Assembly: GCA_019055375.1 (NCBI GenBank)
Contig: JAHQIW010002098.1
Location: 62,001-126,000, forward strand
DNA: 64,000 bases
DNA from: Parelaphostrongylus tenuis
Taxonomy: Eukaryota; Nematoda; Chromadorea; Rhabditida; Metastrongylidae
Direction of reading: 5' to 3'
Shown here piece after piece: positions 46,270-57,059 of the stretch (positions are counted from its first letter, which is position 1; every line of letters begins with the position of its first letter). Made by a program: the position numbers and the translations under genes. The notes beneath the pieces are model-generated. The model worked only from the letters and a program-made list of their open reading frames with translations, did no database searches and was not told the DNA's origin.

Positions 46270-47004
46270 ATCGCATAGCTTCAAATGTTTTGAGAAAGAT
46301 GCCTTGAAAACATAGATCGTGCTTTCTTGAAATGAAACCAGTTACTTTCGTTTTCAAGGTAAATCATAGTCAAACTAAGTAGCAAACAATGGCCGATCTG
46401 CTATTCATCAGGTAGTAAAAGCACCTTCCACAGGAGCGACGAGTCGGCGTGGTGATACCATTTAAGTCGTTTCACTGGCAGCCAGAAAAAGCTACTTCGT
46501 TCAGAGAAGAAAACGCTAAACCTGTGCCACCCACGTATATGGAGCTTTTTTAGATCGACGCTCTACAGCAGATTATACTTCTTGTTGTTCAAAATGCTTC
46601 AGAGAAGAACACAGCTTGTCCATCTTCTAATTTTAGCTGCTTAAATGATCGCGGTCGTTTTCAATAACATTAGCGATTAATAAAATGGCGTTGAATAGTA
46701 AATATCTTCGGTAAGTGCGCAGACATACTATTCAAATTACTCTTGCTTTCACTCAGAGTTTAGAAGTAAAAAGTTGTAGTAGAAAACTACTACGTTCCTC
46801 CGTGAGTGAGTGAAATTGCCCTCGTAGTCGAAGAAATAAAGGCCTCACCTTAGTTCCAGGGTCTTATAGTGAATTAATTCAGTGGAACACTACACGATGC
46901 TTTGCCTGCCACAAATGACATTTCGAAAGCATCATCAGCGCTGTAGAATCGTCATCTTTTAATGAGTATCTTATGTATGTAAAGTGGAGATGAGTGAGCA
47001 CTTC

Positions 47005-47100
47005 CATATCATGGCAGTTCTTTATTGTGGTAGTTTCGTGCTGTGGAAGTTCCGTGTCGCATCAGTTCCGCGTTGAAGGAATCTCGTGTTGTTTTAGTTG
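47005..47100. repeat. Imperfect minisatellite, same unit as 9960
   Basis: AAGTTCCGTGTCGCATCAG and AGTTCCGCGTTGAAGGAA are successive diverged units, at the equivalent position upstream of gene B. Confidence 0.55.
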
Positions 47101-47759
47101 AATTTGTTTTAGTTGTCGAGCGAAGAACAATTTCGCTTCAGCATTCTTTTTGCACCTGGATATATTGCTGAACTAAGTGAGAGAGTGCCAACTAATGGTG
47201 CAATAAACTGCTCTGACGAAGATCATGCGAAGTGCAATGAAGACGTACGATGGTGGACGGTTGACTCAAATCATCGACTTCTTTATCAAGGAGAAAAATA
47301 TGATTGATTAGCTGCCCGAAGTTAAAGGAAAATTACTCTACAATATAGTATGGCGTTCTTTGCAATCCCTTAAATCGACTTCTGCAGGGAAGATTATAAG
47401 AAGAATACAAATGCATCATCACCATGTTCTGATAGAATGTTATAACATTTTGGGGACCACCGTTAATAAGGAAGGCGGCGTTGTGCCCTTGTTCGTGCAG
47501 CAGTCGACGCGATGGATCTTGCTACTGGAGCACGTAACCTTCCCGAGTTGTATTTCTGTAATGATATACAAGGTGCGCGATAAGTTTAAATGAACCTTAG
47601 GGATATTTCAGCAGAAAAAATACTGCATAAGCAAATGAATTTGGTCAGTTGAGAGAACAGCTACGGTTATCACATAATAAACTGTGACAATAAAAAAGTC
47701 CATAACAGATTTTCGATATCGTCTTCTTTGGCAACTGTACACTTACGGAGTCGCTTGCG

Positions 47760-49170
47760 ATAGTTTTGAACGACGCTCGCGCACGTTTCCGCCCTAATTT
47801 CGTATCAAGCGAGTGTCATAGCTGTTTTGAATGTGTTTAAGAAAGCGAGTTTGACAAACGAATATCTTTGCGCCAAAAGGATGGAAATACTAATTGACAG
47901 ATGGCAATCGTTGAGCAGGCCAAATGTGCAGGATTCTAACCCCGCTAAAGAGTGAGTTCGTCGACGATAAAATGTTGAGTACTCAAAGGCTTTAGTATGC
48001 CCTGAAAAACTTACTGCTGATAGCTGACAATTTTGACGATCCTGTTCAAGAAGACCATTGACTCCTTTCCGGTTGCGCAAGTGCCGGCTTAGTCCATCAC
48101 AGGGGCCGGGAAATAACTGCGGCCTATGCTTTTACTACTAAGGACTTCTGCTGAAAATTCTGAAAATTCTTCAAAAAATCGCTATTGTGGAGTGGTTCGA
48201 GCATGAATATTTTCTCATCCGTATGAAGCACCTTTGGCAAACAAGCAGCAGCATGAAATCCTGCGAGCTCTTAACCGCTTGAAGACCAGAGGATCCAGAA
48301 GGCGTGTCTGGTCCCACCCTCATCCCGCCCCCAGCAATCACGTCTGTCCTCTGATGGGTGAAAGTGACAGTGATTGGGATGATAGCGGTAGTGAAGATAG
48401 TGATAGTGATCATAGCTATGGTGATCATAGTGATAGTGGCGGTCGTGATAGTGATGATAGTGATAATAATGATAGTGGCAGTGATAAGGATAGTTATCAT
48501 TATCAGTACTATCATTATCGTTACCATTACCACTATCATCTTTATCACTGTTATTATGGTAATGATAATGATAACGAGAATAATGGCAATGGTAATAATA
48601 ATGATAATAATAACTATCATTATCACTATCACTATGGCCACTATCACTATGATTACTGTCATTATCATCACTGTCATTATCATCACTATCACTACCGCCA
48701 CAATCACTGTGATCACTATCACCATCATCACTATTACTGCCATGACTATCATTATCATTCCAATCACCACCACGATCATTTATCAAAGGACAGACGTGAT
48801 TGATGGGGGCGGGGCCAGGAGGTGGGTCGAGACACGCCTTTGGGGTTCTGTAGTCCTTAAACGATTAAATGCTGTTTCTTCCATCTTTTTGCCTAGAAAG
48901 TGAACACGGGCGACGTTATAGCGGCGTATCTTCAGCTTTTCTCTGACAATGGTTCGAACGGTCCAGTCACTAATCCCGAGCTTCTCGGGCCATTTTGTCC
49001 ATCAAGGCTACGGATTTCCTTGAACCTAGCGGCGGATCTTTTGATTGTTTTCCGGCATAGAGAAGGTTGGACAGCCTTTTCTAGGTCGGTCCTTAATCCC
49101 TCTAAGCTGTCTAAGGTCTTACGGCTCATTTGACATTTACTGGTTTGAAAACCATTCGATTTTAACAATG
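47760..49170 (-). pseudogene. Second maT-like transposase, minus strand, split
   Basis: The N-terminal part (49170-48880) reads, across frames, GISDWTVRTIVREKLKIRR then YNVARVHFLGKKM, matching the SIWSIRNTVKNKLKLRS region of the 26 kb copy. The C-terminal part (48243-47760) starts at LLLVCQRCFIRMRKYSCSN, which aligns with WVLVCRRSYLRMKRYSRSN of that copy; another frame gives HTDEKIF with the first catalytic Asp. The two halves are separated by a foldback element at 48249-48876. Confidence 0.72.
48249..48876. mobile_element. Foldback element with GATAGT/ACTATC arms
   Basis: Outer inverted repeats of over 100 bp: GGCGTGTCTGGTCCCACCC near 48301 on the left pairs with GGTGGGTCGAGACACGCC near 48821 on the right, and the pairing extends outward to CAGCAT/ATGCTG. 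The inner part is an imperfect GATAGT-type repeat on the left whose complement ACTATC fills the right half, so the whole unit can fold into one long hairpin. It splits a transposase gene. Confidence 0.82.
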
Positions 49171-49469
49171 TTGGCAGTTTTCATTCTCGTCTTGTGCAAC
49201 TCAGTTGTTTCCAAGTGTTGAACTTTACGTTCCATAGCTTGAGCGCCACCTGAAAATAGACAAATAAATGAAGCAGAAGCTAAACTAAAACTAAACAGCG
49301 ACTTCAGTAAAATTATCAGAATTGATAAGAAACGATTAGCAATGCTTAAATCTAACAAAATAAGAAATTCTCACAACTTTGCGCACCCTTTAGTCTTGTA
49401 CCGACACTTGAAAGGGTTTTGTCATCAATAAGAGATGGAATTAAACAAAATAATTTAAAGAATGTTTTT

Positions 49470-49630
49470 GGTTAAGACATGTTGAAACAACAACAAAATA
49501 TGACTGGTAATCATTTCTGAGCCACGAATGTCAGTGGTCTGAAAGAGGGCTGACATGGTTGGCCCAAAAATGATTACCAGGCATATTGAAATTTGAGCTG
49601 CGGTCTCAAAAAAACACTCGAAACTAAAGA
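49470..49630. mobile_element. Short hAT-like MITE deletion derivative
   Basis: The two ends of the family (CATTTCTGAGCCACGAATG and ATTTGAGCTGCGGTCTC) joined with almost no interior. Confidence 0.7.
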
Positions 49631-49929
49631 ATAACAAAATAATGGTTGTTTATTGAGATTGATACTGCAGAGTGCGATGCAGTGGCACTTCATAAAACTC
49701 ACGAGAATTTTGCGATCATTAGCATAGATTAAGAAACTAAATTTTTGAAACCATTTCGATTACTGACATCTCCTTTTCCAAAACTATAGAATGGTCACTA
49801 ATAGTCTAGTGAAAGTTTTATCGCTAAAAAAGGCAAGGAAACACGAAAACATTCCACCCAATACGGCTCCATACCATACAGTTTATAATAGAAGGTGGGG
49901 ACTTGTACGGTACTTGGGTTCTTTTCTAC

Positions 49930-50120
49930 TAAGATTAAAGGATAAAGAATAAAGCTCTCAGCAGGATTGAATGCATATCCGGCTTTACAATGACTCGCGG
50001 TGACCTAGCAATGTATCAAGTCAGTGCCTCTATTCTCTCAGACAATTTTGGCACTAATATACCGATTCTGAGGGATGGAAGGCTTGATGAACTTTGAGTG
50101 CGACATCGTGCCATGGACAT
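49930..50120 (-). mobile_element. tRNA-derived SINE, partial
   Basis: Tail GGATAAAGAATAAAGCTCTC and body GACTCGCGGTGACCTAGC; the tRNA-like head is largely lost. Confidence 0.65.
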
Positions 50121-50724
50121 TGTATGTTACGCAAAACACCTCTGAGTCTTCACGAACCAAACGGCGCCTTCCGTACAGTATCAAGCGACGTCAAATCTCA
50201 CTAGTCGCGGCGCTGCTCCTTCCGCGATTTTGTACTGACGCACAGCGCAATGAAAATGAGGAAACTATATTCACAAAATGATGGGGTTTCACTGAAAAGG
50301 CTTCTAGAGAGAGAATTCTAGTAAAGATAACATTTATAAGTTCCGTATTCCGTCTATATTTTTTATATTCCGACGAGAAAACCACATAGCTATGAAAGGA
50401 AGCATTCCCAGCTGGTATATAACATGTGTTTTCGCTTTTTTAGTCAATGTTGCTGTAGTTACTCAATAGCTTGAGAAATGCCGATATTCATACTAAGCCT
50501 GGTTTCTGATTTGACGTTAATACTACGCTTTACTAATGAAGAAAGCTAACGTTTTGCTTTCAGAGTGCGTTAATTACACTTTGCTGCTAATTTTTTAGTA
50601 TTTCATTTAGCTAAATTCTGATTTTAGGAAAACTTCATCGTTATGAAAAAATAGAATGTTAGTAAAACTTTTTTTAGCGCTGTGGAAAAACGCCCATTCA
50701 TCCTATTTTTCAGTGAAAAGTGCG

Positions 50725-50990
50725 CATATGGTGCAGAGGTTAGAGAGGCTCTGTGTTGCACATAACGATCAAGGTTCGATCTCGCATTCAAGGCTCACCA
50801 AGCCATCTGGTCCCACCGGCGTCGGTAAACTAGTCGCAGAGTTGTACGGGAGGATGAGCAGCAGTGGCTCGATTCACCAGTAGGACAACACGAGCCATTG
50901 TAAAGATCCAGATATGCATCAACCACCTGGAACGAAGGTACATTCAGAGACAAATTCATGGCGTTTCCTTCAGGGATCAGTATAAGTGAA
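50725..50990 (+). mobile_element. tRNA-derived SINE, diverged
   Basis: GCGCATATGGTGCAGAGGTT, then GGTTCGATCTCGCATTC and a body with GGTCCCACCGGCGTCGG. Several indels. Confidence 0.7.
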
Positions 50991-53150
50991 TAATATAAAA
51001 AATTATCACGCTAATACAATAGAACAAATTCTCTTCGACCTTCATGAAATCCTCAACTAATAAGGTATGCTAATGATAGAAAACACCCGAGAACAGTCGA
51101 TGAAGTGGTATAGCATTGCAGTCTGCAGTATCATTTTTTACTAAAAAGCCTTGTTTTGTAATTGTTTTGGCATGTTTCAACCAAAAAAGCCTTACTGAAG
51201 TCTTTTGATTCTCATTCCCTCTGTTACTGATGGCAAAATCCCTTACAATGGTAAAAAGTCGGCATTATTACGAAACATGTTGGCCATTACAAAGGCCTTC
51301 TAGAAATGAAGTGATAGGAAAAAAAATGCCACTAACAATATTTTCATTCCATTCTTTCTTCTGATATTATTCTTGATTGTGACCATTCCCAGAAATTTTT
51401 GAAGCGGTTCTTCTCTATCTATGAAACATTTACGAGGTTTTGATATTTAAATTTATTTTGACAGCCGAGATCTCGGCGATTTCTCCTTCTCGCCTTCTTC
51501 AGAACCTGGAAAGATCAGGTTGCCCATAACCCACTCAGCAAAACACCTTCACTATTTCATTAGAAGGATCTGTTAAGCTAGATTCTAATAGCTACAATAG
51601 CAAAACAACTTTCTAAATAGTCATCGTCTTTTACAAGTCGTCCAAGTGGATCACATGGACTTCGAATGTACCTCTCTCAACAAAATAATAGGCTAATGTA
51701 AAGGGAATTAAATTTTTAGAACAACTCCGCCTAGGGGGTTCGGACTAGGATGTCCAACATCAGAAGGATATGCAGATGTGGGCAGATTGCAAGGACATTT
51801 CTCAGTAGTCAGGCAAGAGAAGTACGTTTCTGGCAGCAGATCAAAACTCTGGATAAATTATTCAAGGCGAGAAATGATACAGGCGACTATACTCCATGCA
51901 TTGTTCTCAAGGAAAAAAAATGCAGAAGCCGCTGTTCGGGAACTGTTTTGCGCGTGAAGTATAGATGTTCCAAACAGAACAATTTTCACATGGCCATTTA
52001 ACCACTTTAATTGAGAACTAATGCACTGTTGGTCAATCAGTACCCATAAAGCTACCCAATGTTCAAATGCATAACTGATCGGTAATGCGTAAGAATATAC
52101 ACAAACCATCCTAATAGAATTATCAAGGTAGATCTCTGTGGTCACCAACTTCAAAGATATTTTGGAAATATATTGTGACTGAATAAAAATTATCAATAAT
52201 GAAATCTGTATATCAAGGAGCGAAAGCGCTTGGCTAGTAGTTTTTTTATGAGATTCTTGAAAATAAATGGCTATCACTTGGAAACATTGTTCATTCATTG
52301 TCGTCGTACTCCATGAACTTTCAATTTCAACCACTCGATTCACGAAAAGGAAGATTCCAAAGCCCCATCGATAACTGTGCTCTAAAATGTCACCAAAGAA
52401 ATCATATTCTACCACAAAAAGAGAAGATTTAAACTTTCAGTGGTGACATTTTACAAGATCCGTCGTCACAATCAAGAGTGCAGATCGCAGCTGCATTTCA
52501 TTCCTTCCTAGCATTCTTTCCCTCACGAAAGCCTTCAAACATCACGCGTCCTGCTACGGTTGCTGCACAAGGATTCTCGTCTTCTTCATGAATGTCGTAA
52601 AATGTTGATCAAGACGATTTTCCTTGTAATCTCGGAATGGCTGAGCCATGGCAATCTCAGTTCAGTGATTGCAGGAGAGCGTAATCGCGCCTTTCTTACC
52701 ACCTCACTTTTTGGTACAATGCATCACAAACCACCGCGCGATTCCGCCCCACTCTTGCAACATGCTCTCACCTTCAACTGTATATTTTCATTTTGATACA
52801 CTTCATTGACCGGATTGATGAATGCTATTTCTACATAATTTCCTAAAAGTAAGCATAATTACACTTGATTCTTGACAGTCAAAAACAGGCACGACTACTC
52901 GGAATAGTTTTCTTTGTTTCTACGGTGTTTATGAGAAGATTCAGAAGGCAAGAGGGAAAGAATTGGTTCAGAGATCACCTTTCAAATGCTTGAGTCTTGT
53001 CATCAGAAGGCGAACTGAACTTCATCTTCAATCGACTGCTCATCAATGACGAGCAATAAGACGCTAAGGGCAGAATTTAAATGCGCGGCTGGTATTAGGC
53101 GATGCCAAACAACATGTTTTCAAGTGTTTTGCTTTTTTTCTACTTTTTAA
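50990..53150. other. Largely unassigned region
   Basis: A 185-codon minus-strand frame (52415-51858) and an 83-codon plus-strand frame (51750-52001) overlap. Part of the former follows a plausible acceptor (CATTTTAG at about 52385, reading HSYRWGFGIFLFVNRVVEIE), so an exon is possible but unproven. 52560-52640 resembles 54090-54160. Confidence 0.3.
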
Positions 53151-53687
53151 AACCAAGTTTCTGCTTTTGGGTTCATATTTCCAAAGCACGTTAAATCCCA
53201 CTTTCCATTCTGTCTTCATGTAAAGACTAGCTTCTACAGCAGTGATACGCGTTTTGTTTGCCAGAAACATGAACTTCAAATTTCGATAATCAAGCCTTTA
53301 TTTAAGTTATATCACTTCAGTAATTACAACGAAAGAAGAGCAATAGTTGCATATACAATTTGAATAATAGCAATCTGAGCAGAGACAGAGAAATCCGATG
53401 AGCATCAAGATTAACCTCAGACGTGAAAAACTGAGTGAAAGACTTATAATGCATTGTGAGGAACGAGAGATACACATCAAGCAAACACTGCTTCAAGCGA
53501 ATGGAGCGAAGCCCTATGGAATGTGTGCAAATGGTCACAAGGTCGCTGTAACGTATCTCATTATGTACGTCAGGGAGAGCGATGTCTGGATGTAGGGCGC
53601 AAATTGCTAAGTAGTGAGATGACAAAATTTTTAAAATTTATCTTACACGACGCTTCATCACAATTTACTGTGCAGATTCCAGTAGTT

Positions 53688-54009
53688 ATGCAGTTAGTGG
53701 TTAGAAAGAGCGCATGTGGCGCAGTGGTTAGAGGTGCCCTGCGTCGCACACGAGGTCAATGGTTCGATCTCGCGCTCACGGCTCACCAAGCCATCCATCC
53801 CTCCGAGCTCGGTGAATTGGTACCAGACTGTCTTAGTCCTGTCTGGGAGGATAAGCAGCACTGACTCGGTTCAGCAGGGGCCACCGCGAGTCATTGTAAA
53901 GGCCAGATATGCATTCAATCACCTCAAACAAAGTTAGAAACTGAAGGCGAATGCATGGCGCATCCCTTAGGGATTGATCAAAGCCGAGAGCTTTATCCTT
54001 TTATCCTTT
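53688..54009 (+). mobile_element. tRNA-derived SINE, intact, with 12-bp TSD
   Basis: Flanked by ATTCCAGTAGTT at 53676-53687 and 54010-54021. Head GCGCATGTGGCGCAGTGGTT, B box GGTTCGATCTC, 3' end TTTATCCTTTTATCCTTT. The anticodon position appears to be CGC, but the anticodon stem does not pair, so it is not a working tRNA. This is the best-preserved copy. Confidence 0.88.
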
Positions 54010-54397
54010 ATTCCAGTAGTTTTTGCATTCAGTTCACATTCACCTATTCGCCGTCCAAGAACGCATTCGAATTCACTTTTGGTGTGAAGATTTTATCTTC
54101 TTCGCGAATGTCGTGGAATGTGATAAAAACGATCTTCCTTGTAATGGTGGAGGTAGAAGAGTTACAGAAATCCCACTTCACTGATACACAAGTGTTGAGA
54201 AAGGGGATCGAACGGCGCCTAGTTTATCACTTTCGATACAGCGCTTCACTAAGCACTGTACTACTTCAATATCTTCGTGATAAATTAGCTGACAAGTTTT
54301 GCACACGAAGCAATGATTGGCTAATGTGAGAAATGTGTGATGACATAAGAAGTAGAGAATATTCATCACATGATAGATACGATTTCATCGGAGGTCC

Positions 54398-54990
54398 TCA
54401 TCTTGTTCCCAGTAGTTCTCTCAAAATTCGCTTCTCTTGACAAAATATGTACTCCAGTTTTATCTGCAAACAACACCAGCATTTTATTTGAAAATAACAC
54501 TCTTCAATATATGAATAATTTTCTCATGCCACGCGAAAGATTTGAAAGGATCTTCATGAATAAATAATCAATGATTCAATGACGTTAACCGTAGCACAGC
54601 AAAGACTGTTTTGCTTTCAAATAAATCACTTCCCTGCAATTACGTCACTTTTTTGTTCATTATTCTCAACTAAAAGAGACAAAAATGTTATTCAGGTCTA
54701 ACAAATCATACCTTTATCAGCAGAGACATGCTAATTGACTTCAGAGAAAGCTGCTGTTCCGCTAACATTTCACTGAAATATGTACTTTAGTATAGAGAAA
54801 TATGAATAAAGAATAGTGAATGGAAAAATTAGTGCCAGATTTCAACAAAAAAAAACGAGAGAAAAAAAGCGGCGTTAAGATCACGACAGGGCTTTACGTA
54901 TGTCCATGAAATTTATTTTTATAAGGATCACACAAACTTCGTAGGAGCTCGTCGATCAGAAAACTATCTGTGCCTCGATTTTTTGTTGTT
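54398..54990 (-). pseudogene. Truncated paralogue of the 14737-16569 gene (3' exons)
   Basis: Three exons match the end of the 14-16 kb gene. The first, ending at 54898, encodes TDSFLIDELLRSLCDPY. 54772-54712 encodes EMLAEQQLSLKSISMSLLIK with donor GTATGA. 54463-54398 follows TTTGCAG, encodes EKRILRELLGTR and stops at TGA. The first exon has no acceptor (the AG seen at the same place in the other copy is gone) and nothing homologous lies further upstream before an RTE fragment at 55141. It is therefore an amputated copy. In the 14 kb copy the equivalent last exon (13859-13790) has lost its AG acceptor instead, and the penultimate exon ends early. Confidence 0.6.
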
Positions 54991-55140
54991 TTCATATTTT
55001 TCCAGAATGTTGTGTAATAGGGAAATCAGGAGAAATCACTGACAGTGAGGAGAGGGACAGAATTCTTTTCGGCAAAGAGATGACGAGAACGAAAGTATTG
55101 GGAAGAATCGCAGGAGAGAGTTATTGGCAAGGTGGTTTAC

Positions 55141-55718
55141 CTTTAACACCTGTCGTCCTGCCGATCGTCGAGTGACTCGAGCAGGTACCAGCAACACTTC
55201 CATTTTCCCACATCGCGTGCAAGAGTAGCTCAGTGGGTCCTCTTCTCTCTATGAAATCGCTGAGATTCGTATATTCCTTCTAGTCTTTTCGTGAAGAAAT
55301 CGAACTATTGGTGTAGCGGCTCTCGTCCATCGGTTGCCGTTGAAGCGCATCTCGTGTCCAGCCCACCTCATTTTCGATATCCTGGCGTGTAGAACGGAGT
55401 CTTTGATATTCGATCGCTGGCGTAGGTAAGAACTTTGAATCGTTTTTCTCACATGCAAGAAACGGGATGCTCCTAGCATTCACCATTCGACGGCGCGTTC
55501 AATAACGCCAAGTGATCTTCATCCTGCTTACGTAGCGATCAAGTTCCTGCTGCATACGTTAGGGCAGAAATAATTGTCGAGTCGAAAAGGTGGGCACGGA
55601 GTCGGATGTTCTTTGTTCTCTTCACTACATCTTCGATGCATTTAAACGTTCCCCAAGCCTCTTGTTTCCTCCTGCTCAACTCTGGTGCTAGGTCGTTCAT
55701 CATGTTGATTTCACGACC
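55141..55718 (-). mobile_element. RTE 3' fragment of a 5'-inverted copy
   Basis: Tail CACCTGTCGTCCTGCCG at the low end, then the C-terminal and thumb region with internal deletions (for example near 55310). It stops in the sequence CATGTTGATTTCACGACCTC, where orientation reverses. Confidence 0.8.
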
Positions 55719-56060
55719 TCCCTTTTTGAGGAATGCGCCCGGTTTGCCGCGAGAGCACGTGGCGCGTCCCCAGGTGGTGGATGGGGGAACTCAACGCGAG
55801 CCGAAAGCGACCGTGTGCTTCCTGGAGACGCAGGTGAATTCAGGGGATGAGCTCCCTGCTTCTGCAACGCCCGTTTAGCAAAACTCTATTTTCACGAGTC
55901 ATGTCGGCCAAAAGCCTGCAATCAAGCGGCTGGGAAGTATACGGGAAGCGCTTAGGAGTCACCTCCAATAAATGAGCTCCTCCCGTTCCTTCAAGAGAGG
56001 CTGGCAAGCTACTCGTGAGTGCCCAGTCCTCACATTTAGAGTATTGCAAGCTATACGCTG
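55719..56060 (+). mobile_element. RTE 5' leader, inverted relative to its 3' half
   Basis: Matches the leader of the full-length RTE (6600-6950) but in opposite orientation to the adjoining 55141-55718 piece. Landmarks shared with that leader include CACGTGGCGCGTCCCCAGGT and GAGACGCAGGTGAATTCAGG. The body of the element between leader and RT core is missing. Confidence 0.8.
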
Positions 56061-56299
56061 GGTAACAAAATGCTCGAAACAGCAATAAATATGAGCAAGA
56101 GGTTATTATAAGGAAACTGATTCGGAAAGGATGAAAAGCACCGATGCAAACTCGTCGTCTGCGAAATATCGCGTTAAGTAATTAGGTAGGCAAATTTCTT
56201 GGAAAATTAGGAGAAGCAAATTCAAACATTCCTAATTCCAATATTTTATGCCTTCATATTCAACCGTTTTTTTATGGATCTCGCTCGAAACAATAATGG

Positions 56300-56905
56300 T
56301 CTCAAAGTGATATAAATTGTTTTGAGCCGTTGAGGTCTAAGTGCTGGACAGGCGCTTGTTACGTCTTTCCTGGACTCTTCAGTTGCCAAGTCCCTTGGTT
56401 CAAACGATCCCTTGAGGCTATATTACTTTTTGAAGAAATCACGCCGATCAGTAATCACCGCCGGTCTATATAGTTTTAACATCATAACAGTGCTACTGAA
56501 TTGGAAAAGAAAAAATTTTTGCAGATTATTAATTGGAATATACTTTCAAGATCTGATAATGATATAACATGTTTTGAGCCGTTAAGATCCAAATGCTAAA
56601 CAGTTGGCTGTTTCGTTCTCAAGGACTCCTCAGTAGCACGTTATTATCGTTTTGAACATGGTCTTTGAAAAGCGGTTGAATGGTGGTATGTCGGCTTCTA
56701 GGCACTGCAGTGTCAGGAGACTCTATCATCTGACTTGCGGTGATCTACTACTCGGTGTCAATCTCTTCATAGAATAGTATAACCTCAAAGGATTGGCTGA
56801 CCCGAGGGACTGTGCTACTAAAAAGTCCCGTAAGGACGAAACAGGCGCCTGTCTGGCATTTAGACCTGATTAGCGGCTCAAAACATGCTATATCATTAGC
56901 TAATA
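56300..56905. mobile_element. Foldback family, nested copies
   Basis: GTTTTGAGCCGTTGAGGTCT at 56321 and a second start GTTTTGAGCCGTTAAGATCC at 56572 face one right arm ending GGCTCAAAACATGCTATATC at 56900. Related to 36903-37282. Confidence 0.68.
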
Positions 56906-57059
56906 GTTTATTTCATGTTCTTCTTCCGAACTTTTATTTTAATTTCAACTAAATTTTGATTTTGATTTATTTATTCTAGTTTCTAAACTTGATCTTTCTT
57001 TCGTTTTATTACATATGCAATATGAAAGCATAGTTAAATGAGATTTCCTAAATCAAGCG

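Larger units (their letters stand above)
45043..47600 (-). other. Upstream region of secreted-protein gene B
   Basis: Counterpart of 8290-10800, including matches as far as 47340. It holds the short hairpin at 46171-46269 and the imperfect tandem words near 47010-47100. No exon recognised. Confidence 0.5.

Noticed and set aside
48171..48803. Three long overlapping frames (170-202 codons) on both strands, rich in Ser-Asp or His-Tyr or Ile-Val
   Set aside because: All arise from the GATAGT/ACTATC repeat of the foldback element, which lacks stop codons in several frames; no gene is implied.
51858..52415. 185-codon minus-strand frame as a gene
   Set aside because: Length alone is suggestive, but there is no recognisable motif, the downstream part is low complexity and only one possible acceptor supports it.
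53708..53790. Functional tRNA gene
   Set aside because: A and B boxes are good, but the acceptor and anticodon stems do not pair and the sequence continues into a SINE body with its own tail.
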